This document shows, one piece after another, positions 19,014 through 28,227 of a stretch of DNA of 64,000 nt. The stretch spans positions 248,001-312,000 of the forward strand of contig NZ_LLWC01000009.1 in the NCBI RefSeq assembly GCF_001561995.1, in the 5' to 3' direction. Made by a program: the position numbers and the translations under genes. The first letter of the stretch is position 1; each line of letters begins with the position of its first letter. The DNA comes from Polycladidibacter hongkongensis (GTDB taxonomy: Bacteria > Pseudomonadota > Alphaproteobacteria > Rhizobiales > Stappiaceae). The notes below the pieces were generated by a model that did not search any database, was not told the origin of the DNA, and worked only from the letters and a program-made list of their open reading frames with translations.

Positions 19014-19631
19014 ATGAAACATGAATATAAAAAAGTTGTTTTCGATATTGGAAACGTTCTGATCCGTTGGGATCCTGAAAACCTTTACCGCAAGCTCATT
19101 CCCGACGACACGCAGCGCGATTGGTTCCTCAGCACCGTCTGCCCGATGGAGTGGAATTTGGAGCAGGACCGTGGCCGAAAATGGGATGAAGCGCTTAAAG
19201 AGCGTATCGCCCTCTATCCAGAGCATGAGCCTCTCATTCGCGCCTACAGCGATCGCTGGGAGGAAATGCTGGGCGGCGCTATCGACGAAACTGTCGAACT
19301 GCTACAAGAATTGCGCGACAAAGGCATAGAGGTGTACGCCATCACCAACTTTTCACGAGAAAAATTCGATCTTGCCCTAAGTATTTTCCCCTTCCTGCGG
19401 GAATCTTTCCTCGACACGGTGGTCTCCGCCGATGAGAAATTGCTTAAGCCGGAAGCAGGGATCTATGAGCGGCTGTTAGAGCGCAATAAACTCAGCCCGC
19501 AAGAGTTGATCTTTATTGATGATAGTGCCGCCAATGTGGAAGGAGCCCGCAGCGTTGGCATGGGCGCTCTGCAATTTAAATCTGCCGCGCAAGTGCGCAA
19601 GGATCTGCAGTCACTCGGGTTTCCGGTTTAA
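19014..19631 (+). CDS. HAD-superfamily hydrolase, subfamily IA
   Basis: This is a small HAD phosphatase-like protein. Motif I is VVFDIGNVLIRWD with nucleophile Asp11; the second Asp of a usual DxD is Gly13, as in YihX-like and haloacid dehalogenase-type members. Motif II is YAITNFS, motif III is the Lys in SADEKLLKPE, and motif IV is FIDDSAANVEGA. The cap is helical (about 20-95). It may be a sugar-phosphate phosphatase or a dehalogenase; the sequence does not decide. Confidence 0.85.
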   Translation: MKHEYKKVVFDIGNVLIRWDPENLYRKLIPDDTQRDWFLSTVCPMEWNLEQDRGRKWDEALKERIALYPEHEPLIRAYSDRWEEMLGGAIDETVELLQELRDKGIEVYAITNFSREKFDLALSIFPFLRESFLDTVVSADEKLLKPEAGIYERLLERNKLSPQELIFIDDSAANVEGARSVGMGALQFKSAAQVRKDLQSLGFPV

Positions 19632-19643
19632 AGCGACCCATAA

Positions 19644-20096
19644 TTAAGCCGGGCAGCACGCCTCTTCAAAGGACCAGACACCATAGTCTTCGCCCTCTTG
19701 CAGGCGTGCCCTAACTGTATCAAGGTCGATCCCCGGTGGTACATCGATGCTGAACAGTGGCAGATCACCTTCAATATCTTCGCAGGTGCAGCCAAGCGCG
19801 TCCAAACGCCCCCAAAACTGGTTGACTTCCTCTGGTGAGGCCTCGTCCTCGATAATAATCCGGTAGGTTGCGTGTCCTGAGGGTGTCATCACGGCCTCAA
19901 ACAATAGTTTCCCTTTGGACTTGCGCGCCCGAACAACATCGCCAAGCGCAAGGCCGTGCGCGAAAAATGGCGTGTTTTCCAGTTTGTAGCGCCCATCCCC
20001 AACCGCGCTCGCCCAAACTTGCTCGCTGGTGTAACCATGCCAATCCTGCGGATTGAGTGGCAATGAAATTTCAAAGATGTCACGAGGTGAGGTCAT
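19644..20096 (-). CDS. DUF4265-type hypothetical protein
   Basis: A small cytosolic protein of about 150 aa with the pattern of DUF4265 proteins (FEISLPL, VWASAVGDGRYKLENTPFFA, LALGDVVRARKS). No catalytic motif or known function is visible. The frame is open further upstream, but that part overlaps the dapD terminator and lacks conservation, so the ATG at 20096 was chosen; the ribosome site is weak. It converges with the HAD gene and follows dapD on the same strand. Confidence 0.68.
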   Translation of the reverse strand: MTSPRDIFEISLPLNPQDWHGYTSEQVWASAVGDGRYKLENTPFFAHGLALGDVVRARKSKGKLLFEAVMTPSGHATYRIIIEDEASPEEVNQFWGRLDALGCTCEDIEGDLPLFSIDVPPGIDLDTVRARLQEGEDYGVWSFEEACCPA

Positions 20097-20154
20097 GGGA
20101 AGCGGCCTTGTTATATGCTCCGGCACTATAGCCATGCACCATGTCATGGCAAAT

Positions 20155-20178
20155 AAAAAGCCGGGTAAACCCCGGCTT
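20155..20178 (-). terminator. Terminator after dapD
   Basis: On the minus strand an AAGCCGGGG / CCCGGCTT hairpin with a short loop is followed by a T-run (TTTTTATTT). It lies about 28 bases past the dapD stop, separating dapD from the DUF4265 gene. Confidence 0.85.
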
Positions 20179-20205
20179 AATCGCGATTTGATGACCAAAT
20201 CCTGA

Positions 20206-21057
20206 TCAGTCACGCAACAGATCGTTGACCGAAGTCTTTGAGCGGGTCTGCGCATCAACACGCTTTACGATTACCGCGCAGGAAAGGCTTGGCCCCGGCG
20301 TGCCGTCTGGCAGAGGTTTGCCCGGCAAGCTGCCCGGAACAACGACAGAATAGGCAGGCACTTCGCCAACAAATACTTCGCCTGTGGTGCGATCAATAAT
20401 TTTGGTCGTTGCGGAAATAAATACGCCCATGGAAAGCACAGCGCCTTCACGAACAATCACACCCTCAACAACTTCAGAACGGGCACCGATGAAGCAGTTG
20501 TCTTCAATGATAACCGGATCAGCCTGCAACGGCTCCAACACGCCGCCAATGCCCACACCGCCAGACAAATGCACGTTTTTACCAATCTGCGCACAAGAGC
20601 CAACAGTCACCCATGTATCCACCATGGTACCTTCGTCAACAAACGCACCAAGGTTTATAAAGGACGGCATCAACACAGCTGATTTGCCAATAAAGGCAGA
20701 CTTGCGCACAACTGCGCCCGGCACGGCGCGGAAACCGGCTTCGGTGAATTCTTCAGCACCCCAGCCAAGGAATTTTGAAGGAACCTTGTCCCACCAAGTT
20801 GCGCCATCAGGGCCACCCTTGATGATTTCCATTGGGTTCAGACGGAAGGAAAGCAGCACGGCCTTTTTCGCCCACTGGTTCACGTTCCAGTCGTTGTTCT
20901 TACGCTCGGCAACACGCAAAATGCCCTTGTCGAGTAAGTCCAGCGTCTTCACAACAGCGTCGCGCACATCGCCGGTGGTTTCAGTGGTAATATCATCGCG
21001 TGCGTCAAAAGCAGCGTTGATGGTGGCCTCTAGGGCAGCAAGTTCGGTTTGCAGCAT
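20206..21057 (-). CDS. dapD: 2,3,4,5-tetrahydropyridine-2,6-dicarboxylate N-succinyltransferase
   Basis: DapD succinylates tetrahydrodipicolinate in the succinylase branch of lysine and meso-diaminopimelate synthesis. The N-terminal helical domain (about 1-100) contains the conserved [18 protein letters not shown] left-handed beta-helix of hexapeptide repeats follows ([47 protein letters not shown]). The in-frame TTG 12 codons upstream lacks support, so the ATG at 21057 is used, giving 283 aa, normal for the family. Confidence 0.95.
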   Translation of the reverse strand: MLQTELAALEATINAAFDARDDITTETTGDVRDAVVKTLDLLDKGILRVAERKNNDWNVNQWAKKAVLLSFRLNPMEIIKGGPDGATWWDKVPSKFLGWGAEEFTEAGFRAVPGAVVRKSAFIGKSAVLMPSFINLGAFVDEGTMVDTWVTVGSCAQIGKNVHLSGGVGIGGVLEPLQADPVIIEDNCFIGARSEVVEGVIVREGAVLSMGVFISATTKIIDRTTGEVFVGEVPAYSVVVPGSLPGKPLPDGTPGPSLSCAVIVKRVDAQTRSKTSVNDLLRD

Positions 21058-21204
21058 GGTATCGGCTGGCCTCGGGTTAGAAAAGAAAACCAAAATAAGT
21101 GCTCTTTGCCTACGCGATACTTTAATGCCCTGTCAACCAAGACAAGCTCAACAAACCGCTGAGCCCTGCGGCCTAGCGCAGCAGACTGTTAGTTTCCTAT
21201 AAAT

Positions 21205-21240
21205 GAAAAAAGGACCAAAACTGCGCGCACAGTTTTGGCC
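21205..21240 (-). terminator. Terminator after the LysR-type gene
   Basis: On the minus strand there is a perfect 9-base stem (CCAAAACTG / CAGTTTTGG) with a 6-base loop, followed by TCCTTTTTT. It starts about 34 bases after the stop of the LysR-family gene. Confidence 0.88.
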
Positions 21241-21273
21241 CCAACAACATAGTTCTTCGAGTGTTCGGCGATG

Positions 21274-22170
21274 CTAGGCTTCTTCTGGCCGATCACTAAC
21301 GGCTTCAGCCTCTGCCTGCTCAATCAGCCAATCGCGGAATGCAGCAACCGGCCGAGTGAGCGGCCTGTTTGAATTGCGCACAAACCAGTACCCGGTATCA
21401 AGAGTAAACTTTGGCCACTCGGGCACCATCAGATGACCGGCAGCAACCTCCTGCTCGACAAAGTGCGTGTCGATAGCGATTGCGCCCATACCGGCAACAG
21501 CGGCCTGAATTGCCATGTTACGGCTTTCAAACATCGCGCCAGCCCCTTTGTCCGGGTGCTCGTAGTTCGCCCGATCCAGCCATGTCGGCCAATCTTCCCT
21601 GCGGGACGAGGTATGCAGCAGCTTCATCTCTCTCAGCATGGAAACATCTGGCTGCTTGCCTTCGCAAAGCTGCGGTGCAAAGGCGACCACCAGATCTTCT
21701 TCCCAAAGCTTGTGGCGCTCCACATGCGGCCAAGCTCCATTCCCAAGGCGAATGGCGCAATCGTAAGATTCTCGATCAAGATCCACCAGTCTCATACTGG
21801 TTGATATCAGTAGCTCGATATCAGGGTGCTTCGCCTGAAAATCTGGCAAGCGTGGAATTAGCCATCGTGTTGCGACAGTTGAGAGGGTTGAAATCCTCAA
21901 CTCCGTTCGGCTTCTTCGTCGGAATGCTTCCACTGCATGTTCAATTTGATCAAACGAAGTGCCTAAATTGGAGGAAAGCCGTTGTCCCTCTTCTGTTAAG
22001 GCTAATCCACGACCATCTCGAATAACCAGCGCTGCGCCGAGCTCGCTTTCCAGCGAACGCAGCAAATGTGTCAACGCGGAGGGTGTAACCCCCAAGTCTT
22101 CAGCCGCTCGGGCGGCTCGCCCATGTTTGGCGAGCAAAGAAAATGCGTGTAGCGCGCGCAATGAAACCAT
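21274..22170 (-). CDS. LysR-family transcriptional regulator (GcvA-like)
   Basis: This is a LysR-type regulator with an N-terminal winged helix-turn-helix (residues about 1-60: FSLLAKHGRAARAAEDLGVTPSALTHLLRSLE) and a C-terminal effector-binding domain (about 90-290) of the GcvA/AmpR-like type (STVATRWLIPRLPDFQAKHPDIEL). It is transcribed divergently from the exported RTX-like gene at 22454, 283 bases away, so it may control that gene. No LysR T-N11-A operator was pinned down. Confidence 0.88.
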   Translation of the reverse strand: MVSLRALHAFSLLAKHGRAARAAEDLGVTPSALTHLLRSLESELGAALVIRDGRGLALTEEGQRLSSNLGTSFDQIEHAVEAFRRRSRTELRISTLSTVATRWLIPRLPDFQAKHPDIELLISTSMRLVDLDRESYDCAIRLGNGAWPHVERHKLWEEDLVVAFAPQLCEGKQPDVSMLREMKLLHTSSRREDWPTWLDRANYEHPDKGAGAMFESRNMAIQAAVAGMGAIAIDTHFVEQEVAAGHLMVPEWPKFTLDTGYWFVRNSNRPLTRPVAAFRDWLIEQAEAEAVSDRPEEA

Positions 22171-22453
22171 GTCTGACGATCCTTACCAGCTCTTTGGTGA
22201 GCCTGATTATTATCTTGAATAATCCTCAATAAAGCCCTGAGGGAAAAAGTCTAGATGTCCACGGTATTTTTTTAGGGCAAAAATCCCCATGCGAGCTTTT
22301 GACGCGACTCAAACCCATCGGCCAAGGCCGCGAACTAAAGTTACTCAGTGCAACAGCAGGACAAAGTGCTTAGCTCTGCCACAATTTCAACTTTAACGTA
22401 CATTATTTAAATTCGCATCACATGCTATTGAAACCGACAAGAAGAACTAATTT

Positions 22454-23725
22454 ATGCGCCCTATCAAATTAGTTGCAGCGCTAGCAACAATAATGGCAAT
22501 TGCAGCTACCAGTTTTGTCCTCTTTGCCCTCTCCGTGTTTTCGAGTTTTGAGCATTCCGATGGCTCTCAGGTTTTTCCTGATGATATCGATACCAGCGCA
22601 AGTCCATCGGGCGTAGTTGCTTTGCCTGAGCAAGTTCCTCCTGCCTATCGCGGAGCCTTTGTGAATTACACCAAGGTAATTGCACCCAATGGCAAGCCGA
22701 TCCATATCCTCGCGCAAAAGAATTGGACAGAGGCGCAAATTGTGAAAGGTCGCAGTGTATTGGAGCATATTCTGCGCGATGCACCAAACTCTCGCTTCGG
22801 AAAAGATAAGACGAACGTCGCAAATACAATCGCCAACACCAAAGGAGCGATGGTGTTTTTAAACACAGAGGCATCCTTCAATACGCCAGAATTTGAAGAG
22901 TTCATGCGCCGCAATGATTTTGGCGGAATTCAGGATCTGCGGGCAAATGAAACCCCGGTTGAAGGCACAGTAGACTACCTAGAGCACCGCACACGCGATG
23001 CTTCATTTGAAGAAATTCTCCACTTCGTTCATGACTACGGTATCAAACCGGCATTGCCTGACTTTCAAAAGCAGATTGAAGCTGCATCAGATGCTGCAAC
23101 AGCTCGCGGTTTTCAAGGGTGGCCGGAAGACGAGCCGGAAAATCACAACAACGAGTATTTTGCTGCGGTCTATGATGTTTATCTAGATTTGTGGAAGCGC
23201 AACCCGACCCTTTATGAGGGGCAGGACATGAGAGGAGAAGTTCCAGCAGGTACAACCCACTTTGGCGCCTACCCGTTGGCAACAAACCGGGAAGAGTTGG
23301 CGGCTAATGACCCGAAGGGGCTGGCGATCATCAACGGGTTTTTCCAACCCTTTTTAACCTATATTGCTGAGTTACCCGAGAGTTTCTCCGGCACTTTCTC
23401 TCTGCGGGAAGATGGTGGTTTTCCATATAGTTACAAGGCTTCCCGCTTGGCCTATGTGCGCCTGCACGGCGATAATCCAGCGAAGATTATCGGTAATGCC
23501 TATGACAACCGTTTCTGGGGCAACGCTGGTGACAACGAATTTGATGGTGGGGCAGGGCACGATACCACATATTTTTCTGGCAACTTTGCTGAGTATTCAC
23601 TAACTGCGGCGGGTGAACGTCTGACAGTCCGTGATAACAAGCTGGGGCGTGATGGCACTGACACGCTGAAAAATATTGAGGCGTTGCAATTTGCCGACAG
23701 AACGGTTCCAGTACCAGCAGACTAG
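22454..23725 (+). CDS. Exported protein with RTX-type C terminus and possible gluzincin-like core
   Basis: No established family was recognised. An N-terminal hydrophobic segment (about 7-30) suggests a signal peptide or membrane anchor. The C-terminal part (about 348-376) holds one or two RTX-like calcium-binding nonapeptides, including DGGAGHDTTYFSG, and ends with the LTVRDNKLGRDGTDTLKNIE region seen in many calcium-binding exoproteins. The central part has FEEILHFVHDYG (185-196) and NNEYFAAVYD (232-241), whose spacing and flanks recall HExxH and E-YFA motifs of lethal-factor-like metallopeptidases, with Glu186 where the first His would be. Peptidase activity is only a suggestion. It is divergent from a LysR gene. 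Confidence 0.6.
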   Translation: MRPIKLVAALATIMAIAATSFVLFALSVFSSFEHSDGSQVFPDDIDTSASPSGVVALPEQVPPAYRGAFVNYTKVIAPNGKPIHILAQKNWTEAQIVKGRSVLEHILRDAPNSRFGKDKTNVANTIANTKGAMVFLNTEASFNTPEFEEFMRRNDFGGIQDLRANETPVEGTVDYLEHRTRDASFEEILHFVHDYGIKPALPDFQKQIEAASDAATARGFQGWPEDEPENHNNEYFAAVYDVYLDLWKRNPTLYEGQDMRGEVPAGTTHFGAYPLATNREELAANDPKGLAIINGFFQPFLTYIAELPESFSGTFSLREDGGFPYSYKASRLAYVRLHGDNPAKIIGNAYDNRFWGNAGDNEFDGGAGHDTTYFSGNFAEYSLTAAGERLTVRDNKLGRDGTDTLKNIEALQFADRTVPVPAD

Positions 23726-23743
23726 CTCCTACTTTTGTAGAGG

Positions 23744-24511
23744 TCAGCGGAGTGACTCCGCTGGCTCATCTGTGGCGCTGTCTCCCAGCATCAGGTCCTC
23801 CAAGAATCCGTCAAGATTTGATGTGAAGTGATCCACATGCGCCGCGTGCTCACCAGCGATCTGCGCAAATGCTTGCGGGCCGCCGCCGGAGCTTTCCGGT
23901 AAGACCAATACGGTTTCCATACCAAGCTTCTTAGGAACGACGAGGTTCTTTGGTAGATCCTCAAACATCGCCGCGCCAGCCGGATCGATATTATGGCTGT
24001 CAAGAAACATCTGGTAGGTTTCTTCCTTGGGCTTGGGGATGTATTGCGCTTCGCTAATACCAAAGACGCCATCAAACAGCCCGCTAATGCCAAGCCGTTC
24101 TGTAATATTCTGCGCGTGCTTCCTTGTGCCGTTAGTCAGGATAAACCGTCGCCCGGGCAATTGCTCCAGCGCTTGCTTCAGCCTCCCATTGTGCTGCAAG
24201 GTGGAGTGGTCGATATCATGCACAAATTCCAGATAGTGCTCAGGGTCCACATCATGCTTCAGCATTAAGCCATTAAGGGTGGTACCGTATTCCAAATAGT
24301 AACCATGCTGAATCTTGTGCGCCTCTGCGCTGTCCTTGCCAGTAATCTCTTGCACATACTGGGCGATCTTCTCGGCAATCTGGCCAAAAACTTGAGAATC
24401 CGCTGGATAAAGCGTGTTGTCCAGATCAAACACCCAAGTGTTTACATCCGCAAATTTCTTGGCAAGTTCTGGCAAGATGACCTCGTTGTTCTTGGAAAAA
24501 AATCGTCTCAC
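23744..24511 (-). CDS. Pyrimidine 5'-nucleotidase-type HAD hydrolase
   Basis: This HAD-superfamily protein is of the SDT1/pyrimidine 5'-nucleotidase subgroup, which dephosphorylates UMP/CMP or related phosphates. Motif I is VFDLDNTLYP with Asp29 and Asp31. Motif II is FILTNGTRKHA, motif III the Lys in YIPKPKEE, and motif IV MFEDLPKNLVVPK. The cap (about 45-105) has the typical YYLEYGTTLNGLM. The 255 aa length fits. It lies about 60 bases downstream of argB on the same strand, so it may be in the argB transcript. Confidence 0.87.
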   Translation of the reverse strand: MRRFFSKNNEVILPELAKKFADVNTWVFDLDNTLYPADSQVFGQIAEKIAQYVQEITGKDSAEAHKIQHGYYLEYGTTLNGLMLKHDVDPEHYLEFVHDIDHSTLQHNGRLKQALEQLPGRRFILTNGTRKHAQNITERLGISGLFDGVFGISEAQYIPKPKEETYQMFLDSHNIDPAGAAMFEDLPKNLVVPKKLGMETVLVLPESSGGGPQAFAQIAGEHAAHVDHFTSNLDGFLEDLMLGDSATDEPAESLR

Positions 24512-24571
24512 CCCCTTATATAGAGATGAGACGACAAAAATACAGCATTGCTATCACTGAAGGGGAGGGGC

Positions 24572-25459
24572 TTAGCGCACAATCAGCGTACCGGCACCGT
24601 GATCTGTAAACAGCTCCAGCAGCACCGAATGTGGCACCTTGCCATCGACAATCACCACGCCCTCGACACCCCGCTCCAGCGCTTCGATGCAGGTCTCCAC
24701 CTTGGGGATCATCCCGCCCGAGATCGTACCATCAATGATCAGGGCACGAGCTTCAGCTACTGTGAGTTGTTTTATCAGTTTGCCGTTTTTGTCCAGAACA
24801 CCAGGAACGTCGGTAAGGAACAACAGGCGCTTCGCGTTCAGCGAGCCCGCAATGGCCCCGGCAAATGTGTCTGCGTTGATGTTGTAGGTAGCGCCATCCA
24901 GTCCCGGCGCAACCGGAGCCACCACAGGAATAAGGTCCTTTTCCAAAATCATGCGCAGTACGGTTGGGTTCACTGCTTCAGGCTCTCCTACGAAGCCCAG
25001 ATCCAGAACCTGCTCAATATTTGAATCGGGGTTGCGGTGGGTGCGGTGCAATTTGCGAGCTGTAACCATCCCGCCATCCTTGCCGCACAGGCCAATGGCA
25101 CGTCCACCTTCTGCGTTAATGTGTTGAACGATGTTTTTATTGATGGAGCCTGCGAGCACCATCTCGACCACTTCTACTGTTTTTTGATCGGTAACGCGCA
25201 AGCCGCCTTTGAACTCGCTCTTGATCTGCAACCGGTCGAGCATAGCGCCAATCTGCGGCCCCCCGCCATGCACCACAACAGGATGCACGCCAGACTGGCG
25301 CAGCAGCGTGATGTCGCGGGCAAAGGCTTGCGAGAGTGAAGCGTCTCCCATTGCATTGCCGCCGTATTTCACCACAACAGTACGATCATCATAGCGCTGC
25401 ATATAGGGCAGGGCCTGTGCGATAACGTGGGCGCGATTGGTGGAATCTGTAGAACTCAT
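24572..25459 (-). CDS. argB: Acetylglutamate kinase
   Basis: ArgB phosphorylates N-acetylglutamate in the second step of arginine synthesis. The amino-acid kinase fold shows [12 protein letters not shown] near the N terminus, [38 protein letters not shown] and [12 protein letters not shown], all typical. The ATG at 25459 is preferred to an in-frame TTG five codons upstream. The neighbourhood yihA-argB is common in alphaproteobacteria. The 295 aa length is standard. Confidence 0.95.
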   Translation of the reverse strand: MSSTDSTNRAHVIAQALPYMQRYDDRTVVVKYGGNAMGDASLSQAFARDITLLRQSGVHPVVVHGGGPQIGAMLDRLQIKSEFKGGLRVTDQKTVEVVEMVLAGSINKNIVQHINAEGGRAIGLCGKDGGMVTARKLHRTHRNPDSNIEQVLDLGFVGEPEAVNPTVLRMILEKDLIPVVAPVAPGLDGATYNINADTFAGAIAGSLNAKRLLFLTDVPGVLDKNGKLIKQLTVAEARALIIDGTISGGMIPKVETCIEALERGVEGVVIVDGKVPHSVLLELFTDHGAGTLIVR

Positions 25460-25616
25460 TGGCGTCTTATCCAAAAATGTCTGTGTCAGGGCTTTAGCAT
25501 CGCCCCGTGAGAAACTGCGTTGGCAATTTATAGCGCGAGTTCAACGCGCAGAACAATTGTTGTTTTGCGGCAAATGCCTCGCAAGATTTGCAAGTATCCT
25601 CGCGCAAAACAAAAAA

Positions 25617-25640
25617 AGGCGAGACCAGCTGGCCTCGCCT
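25617..25640 (-). terminator. Terminator after yihA
   Basis: A 7-base inverted repeat (AGGCGAG / CTCGCCT) is followed on the minus strand by a run of T. It lies ten bases past the yihA stop and upstream of argB, so argB probably has its own promoter or depends on read-through. Confidence 0.8.
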
Positions 25641-25649
25641 CAAAAACCT

Positions 25650-26300
25650 TTAGCCTTGCTCGGCCAGCTGCAACATGGTGGCCCGCACCTCGTCCATGCC
25701 GACACCCTTTTCTGAGGAGGTTGCAAGCACCACAGGGTGTGCCGCTGGGCGCTTTTTCAATGCATCCAGTGTCGCTTCCTTCATGCGCGCCAATTGGCCG
25801 GGCTTGATCTTGTCAGCTTTCGTTAGCACCACCTGATAGGGAACGGCAGCCTTGTCTAAAATCGCGTAGGCCTCAAGGTCGTTTTTTTTAATCCCGTGAC
25901 GACTATCCACGAGTGCAAAAACCCGGCGCAAGGTAGCTCTACCGCGGAGATAGTCAAACACCAGCGAGGTCCATGCATCCACCATGTTTTTCGGTGCCTC
26001 CGCATAGCCATAACCCGGCATGTCGACAATATCGATCGGTGCATCAACCTCGCCGAAGAAATTGAGCATCTGCGTACGGCCCGGCGTGTTGGAGGTGCGC
26101 GCCAGCCCTTTGCGGCCGGTGAGCGCGTTGATCAGGCTGGATTTGCCCACATTCGAACGGCCACAAAAAGCGACTTCTAGCTTACCAAGCGGCGGAAGTT
26201 TTTTAACTTCGGCAACACTGGTGATAAAATCCCAAGGGCGCGCAAACATCAGGCGGCCTTGCTCAATTTGTTCTGGGCTGAATTCTGTCTCGTCGGTCAT
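25650..26300 (-). CDS. yihA: Ribosome biogenesis GTPase YihA/YsxC (EngB)
   Basis: This is a TrmE-Era-EngA-EngB-type GTPase needed for large-subunit ribosome assembly. The G1 motif is GRSNVGKSS (about 47-55), the region around [10 protein letters not shown] carries G2, G3 is DMPG (about 93-96) and G4 is TKAD. The 216 aa length is normal. It lies downstream of yidC in the conserved order rpmH-rnpA-yidC-yihA-argB, with a terminator on each side. Confidence 0.94.
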   Translation of the reverse strand: MTDETEFSPEQIEQGRLMFARPWDFITSVAEVKKLPPLGKLEVAFCGRSNVGKSSLINALTGRKGLARTSNTPGRTQMLNFFGEVDAPIDIVDMPGYGYAEAPKNMVDAWTSLVFDYLRGRATLRRVFALVDSRHGIKKNDLEAYAILDKAAVPYQVVLTKADKIKPGQLARMKEATLDALKKRPAAHPVVLATSSEKGVGMDEVRATMLQLAEQG

Positions 26301-26369
26301 AATGGCTTTTTAGCCGCATATGCGCTTTGCGCCAAGGGCTATCCAGAGTGCACTTGCATTTATGGCATG

Positions 26370-26400
26370 AAAAAGCCCCCGCAACAGCTGCTGCGAGGGC
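26370..26400 (-). terminator. Terminator after yidC
   Basis: On the minus strand the sequence forms a GC-rich stem (GCCCTCGCA pairing with TGCGGGGGC, with G-U pairs) followed by TTTTTC. It lies about 25 bases past the yidC stop. Confidence 0.82.
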
Positions 26401-26424
26401 CAATGGATTACTAGAGAGGCAGTG

Positions 26425-28227
26425 CTAGCTTTTCTCGCCGTCTTCTTTGGCTTTGCGTGAGAACATGGATTTGAGATTATCAAACAGCTCCAGCTTCACA
26501 CCTTGGCGCTTCATGATGATGCTCTGCTGCGCGATGGACAGTGAGTTGTTCCATGCCCAATAGATCACCAGACCCGCTGGGAAGGATGCGAGCATGAAGG
26601 TGAACATCACGGGCATCCAGTTGAAGATCATCTGTTGCGCAGGCTCAGCTGGGGCTGGGTTCATCTTCATCTGCAAGAACATGGTCACACCCATGATGAG
26701 CGGCCAGATGCCGAGCATCAGAAGTGCAGGTGGATCCCACGGGATCATGCCAAACAGCGTGAACAGGTTGGTTGGATCCGGCGCGGACAAATCCTGAATC
26801 CAGCCAAAGAACGGCGCATGGCGCATCTCGATGGTGACGAACAGAACCTTGTAGAGCGAAAAGAACACGGGAATCTGGATGAGCATCGGCAAACAGCCAG
26901 CCATCGGGTTGATCTTCTCGGTCTTGTACAGCTCCATCATTGCTTGTTGCTGCTTGGCGCGGTCATCCTTGTACTTTTCGCGGATGTCCTGCATTTTCGG
27001 CTGCACCAGCTTCATCTTACTCATTGAGACGTATGATTTGTTCGCCAGCGGGAAGAACACAGCTTTCACAAGCACGGTCACCAACAAAATCGCGATACCG
27101 AAGTTGCCAACGATGGAATAAAGCAGATCGATGAGCCAGAACATAGGCTTGGTCAGGAAGTAGAACCAACCCCAGTCAATCATCAACTCGAAGTTTTTGA
27201 TGTTGTCTGCAGCTTCGTAGGCATCAATCAGATTGGACTCTTTTGCCCCTGCAAACAGCTTGGAGCTTACTTCTGCAGTGCTGCCAGCTGCAATCTTCGT
27301 CGCTGAACCGAGGTAATCTGCTTGGAAGTTGGTGCTCGCAGGGCTATAGAGGAAACGGCCTTCGTATTCCGCGCCAGCTGCTGGCACCAGCGCTGTCGCC
27401 CAATACTTGTCGGTAATACCAAGCCAGCCTTCAGAGGCCTTGGCGTATTTCTTAGAGCCCTCTTCAATCAAGGTGGAGTAGTCCACTTCTTGCAGGCCGT
27501 CCTCACCAAGAACACCGATCATGCCCTCGTGCAAGACAAAGTAGCCAGAGGTCTGCGGTTCGCCCTTGCGGACCACCAGCCCGTAAGGGTAAAGCGTTAC
27601 GTCCTTGCCACTGGTGTTCTCAACAGCTTGGGTAACGGAGAACATATAGTTCTCATCAACAGTGATCGTACGCTTGAACGTAAGGCCCTCACCATTGTCC
27701 CATGCAAGTGTCACCGGGGAGGTAGGGGTCAGCTTGTCGCCTTGTGCAAGGCTCCAGATGCTGTCTTCAGCCGGAACTTTGATGCCAGCGCCAGCGCCCG
27801 CGACCCAGCCAAGATCGGCATAGTATGGCTCCGGGCTCTGTTTTGGCGACAGCAGGATGACAGTATCGGAATCAGCTGCCAGTGTTTGTCGGTAATCTTT
27901 CAGGTGCAAGTCATCAAGGCGTGCACCAACCAGATTGATCGAACCGTTGACCCGTGGCGTCTCGATAGCAACACGCGCACTCAAATCAAGCGCAGCGTCG
28001 CGGCTCAGCACCTTGTCATTGCTTGCAGTGCCCGGCGCACTTACCGCCCCTGCAGAGGTGGACTGCGCTCCATCAGGCTGCGACGGCGCGGCTGGAACAT
28101 TGCTCTGCGCCTGTTGTTGGTTGGCTAGTTGGGCTTCCAGCTGTGGCTGACCGACAAAAAATTGCCAACCCAGCAGCACAAGGCCGGAAAGCACGACCGC
28201 CAAAATCATGTTGCGATTATCGTTCAT
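26425..28227 (-). CDS. yidC: Membrane protein insertase YidC
   Basis: YidC inserts and folds inner-membrane proteins, alone or with SecYEG. An N-terminal helix (about 5-22) is followed by an Ala/Gln/Pro-rich linker, a large periplasmic P1 domain (about 80-350) and the conserved five-helix core (YSIVGNFGIAILLVTVLVK, NPMAGCLPMLIQIPVFFSLY, WMPVMFTFMLASFPAGLVIYW). The ATG at 28227 gives the usual MNDNRN start, though a GTG four codons earlier is possible. Either overlaps the rnpA end, suggesting translational coupling. Length 600 aa is normal. Confidence 0.95.
   Translation of the reverse strand: MNDNRNMILAVVLSGLVLLGWQFFVGQPQLEAQLANQQQAQSNVPAAPSQPDGAQSTSAGAVSAPGTASNDKVLSRDAALDLSARVAIETPRVNGSINLVGARLDDLHLKDYRQTLAADSDTVILLSPKQSPEPYYADLGWVAGAGAGIKVPAEDSIWSLAQGDKLTPTSPVTLAWDNGEGLTFKRTITVDENYMFSVTQAVENTSGKDVTLYPYGLVVRKGEPQTSGYFVLHEGMIGVLGEDGLQEVDYSTLIEEGSKKYAKASEGWLGITDKYWATALVPAAGAEYEGRFLYSPASTNFQADYLGSATKIAAGSTAEVSSKLFAGAKESNLIDAYEAADNIKNFELMIDWGWFYFLTKPMFWLIDLLYSIVGNFGIAILLVTVLVKAVFFPLANKSYVSMSKMKLVQPKMQDIREKYKDDRAKQQQAMMELYKTEKINPMAGCLPMLIQIPVFFSLYKVLFVTIEMRHAPFFGWIQDLSAPDPTNLFTLFGMIPWDPPALLMLGIWPLIMGVTMFLQMKMNPAPAEPAQQMIFNWMPVMFTFMLASFPAGLVIYWAWNNSLSIAQQSIIMKRQGVKLELFDNLKSMFSRKAKEDGEKS

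Noticed and set aside
20384..21202. Long open frame (272 codons) antisense to dapD
   Set aside because: The composition is Ser/Thr/Pro-rich as expected from reading dapD backwards, and it runs over the dapD start.
27322..28128. Long open frame (268 codons) antisense to yidC
   Set aside because: It is a shadow of the conserved yidC frame, with no ribosome site or recognisable domain.
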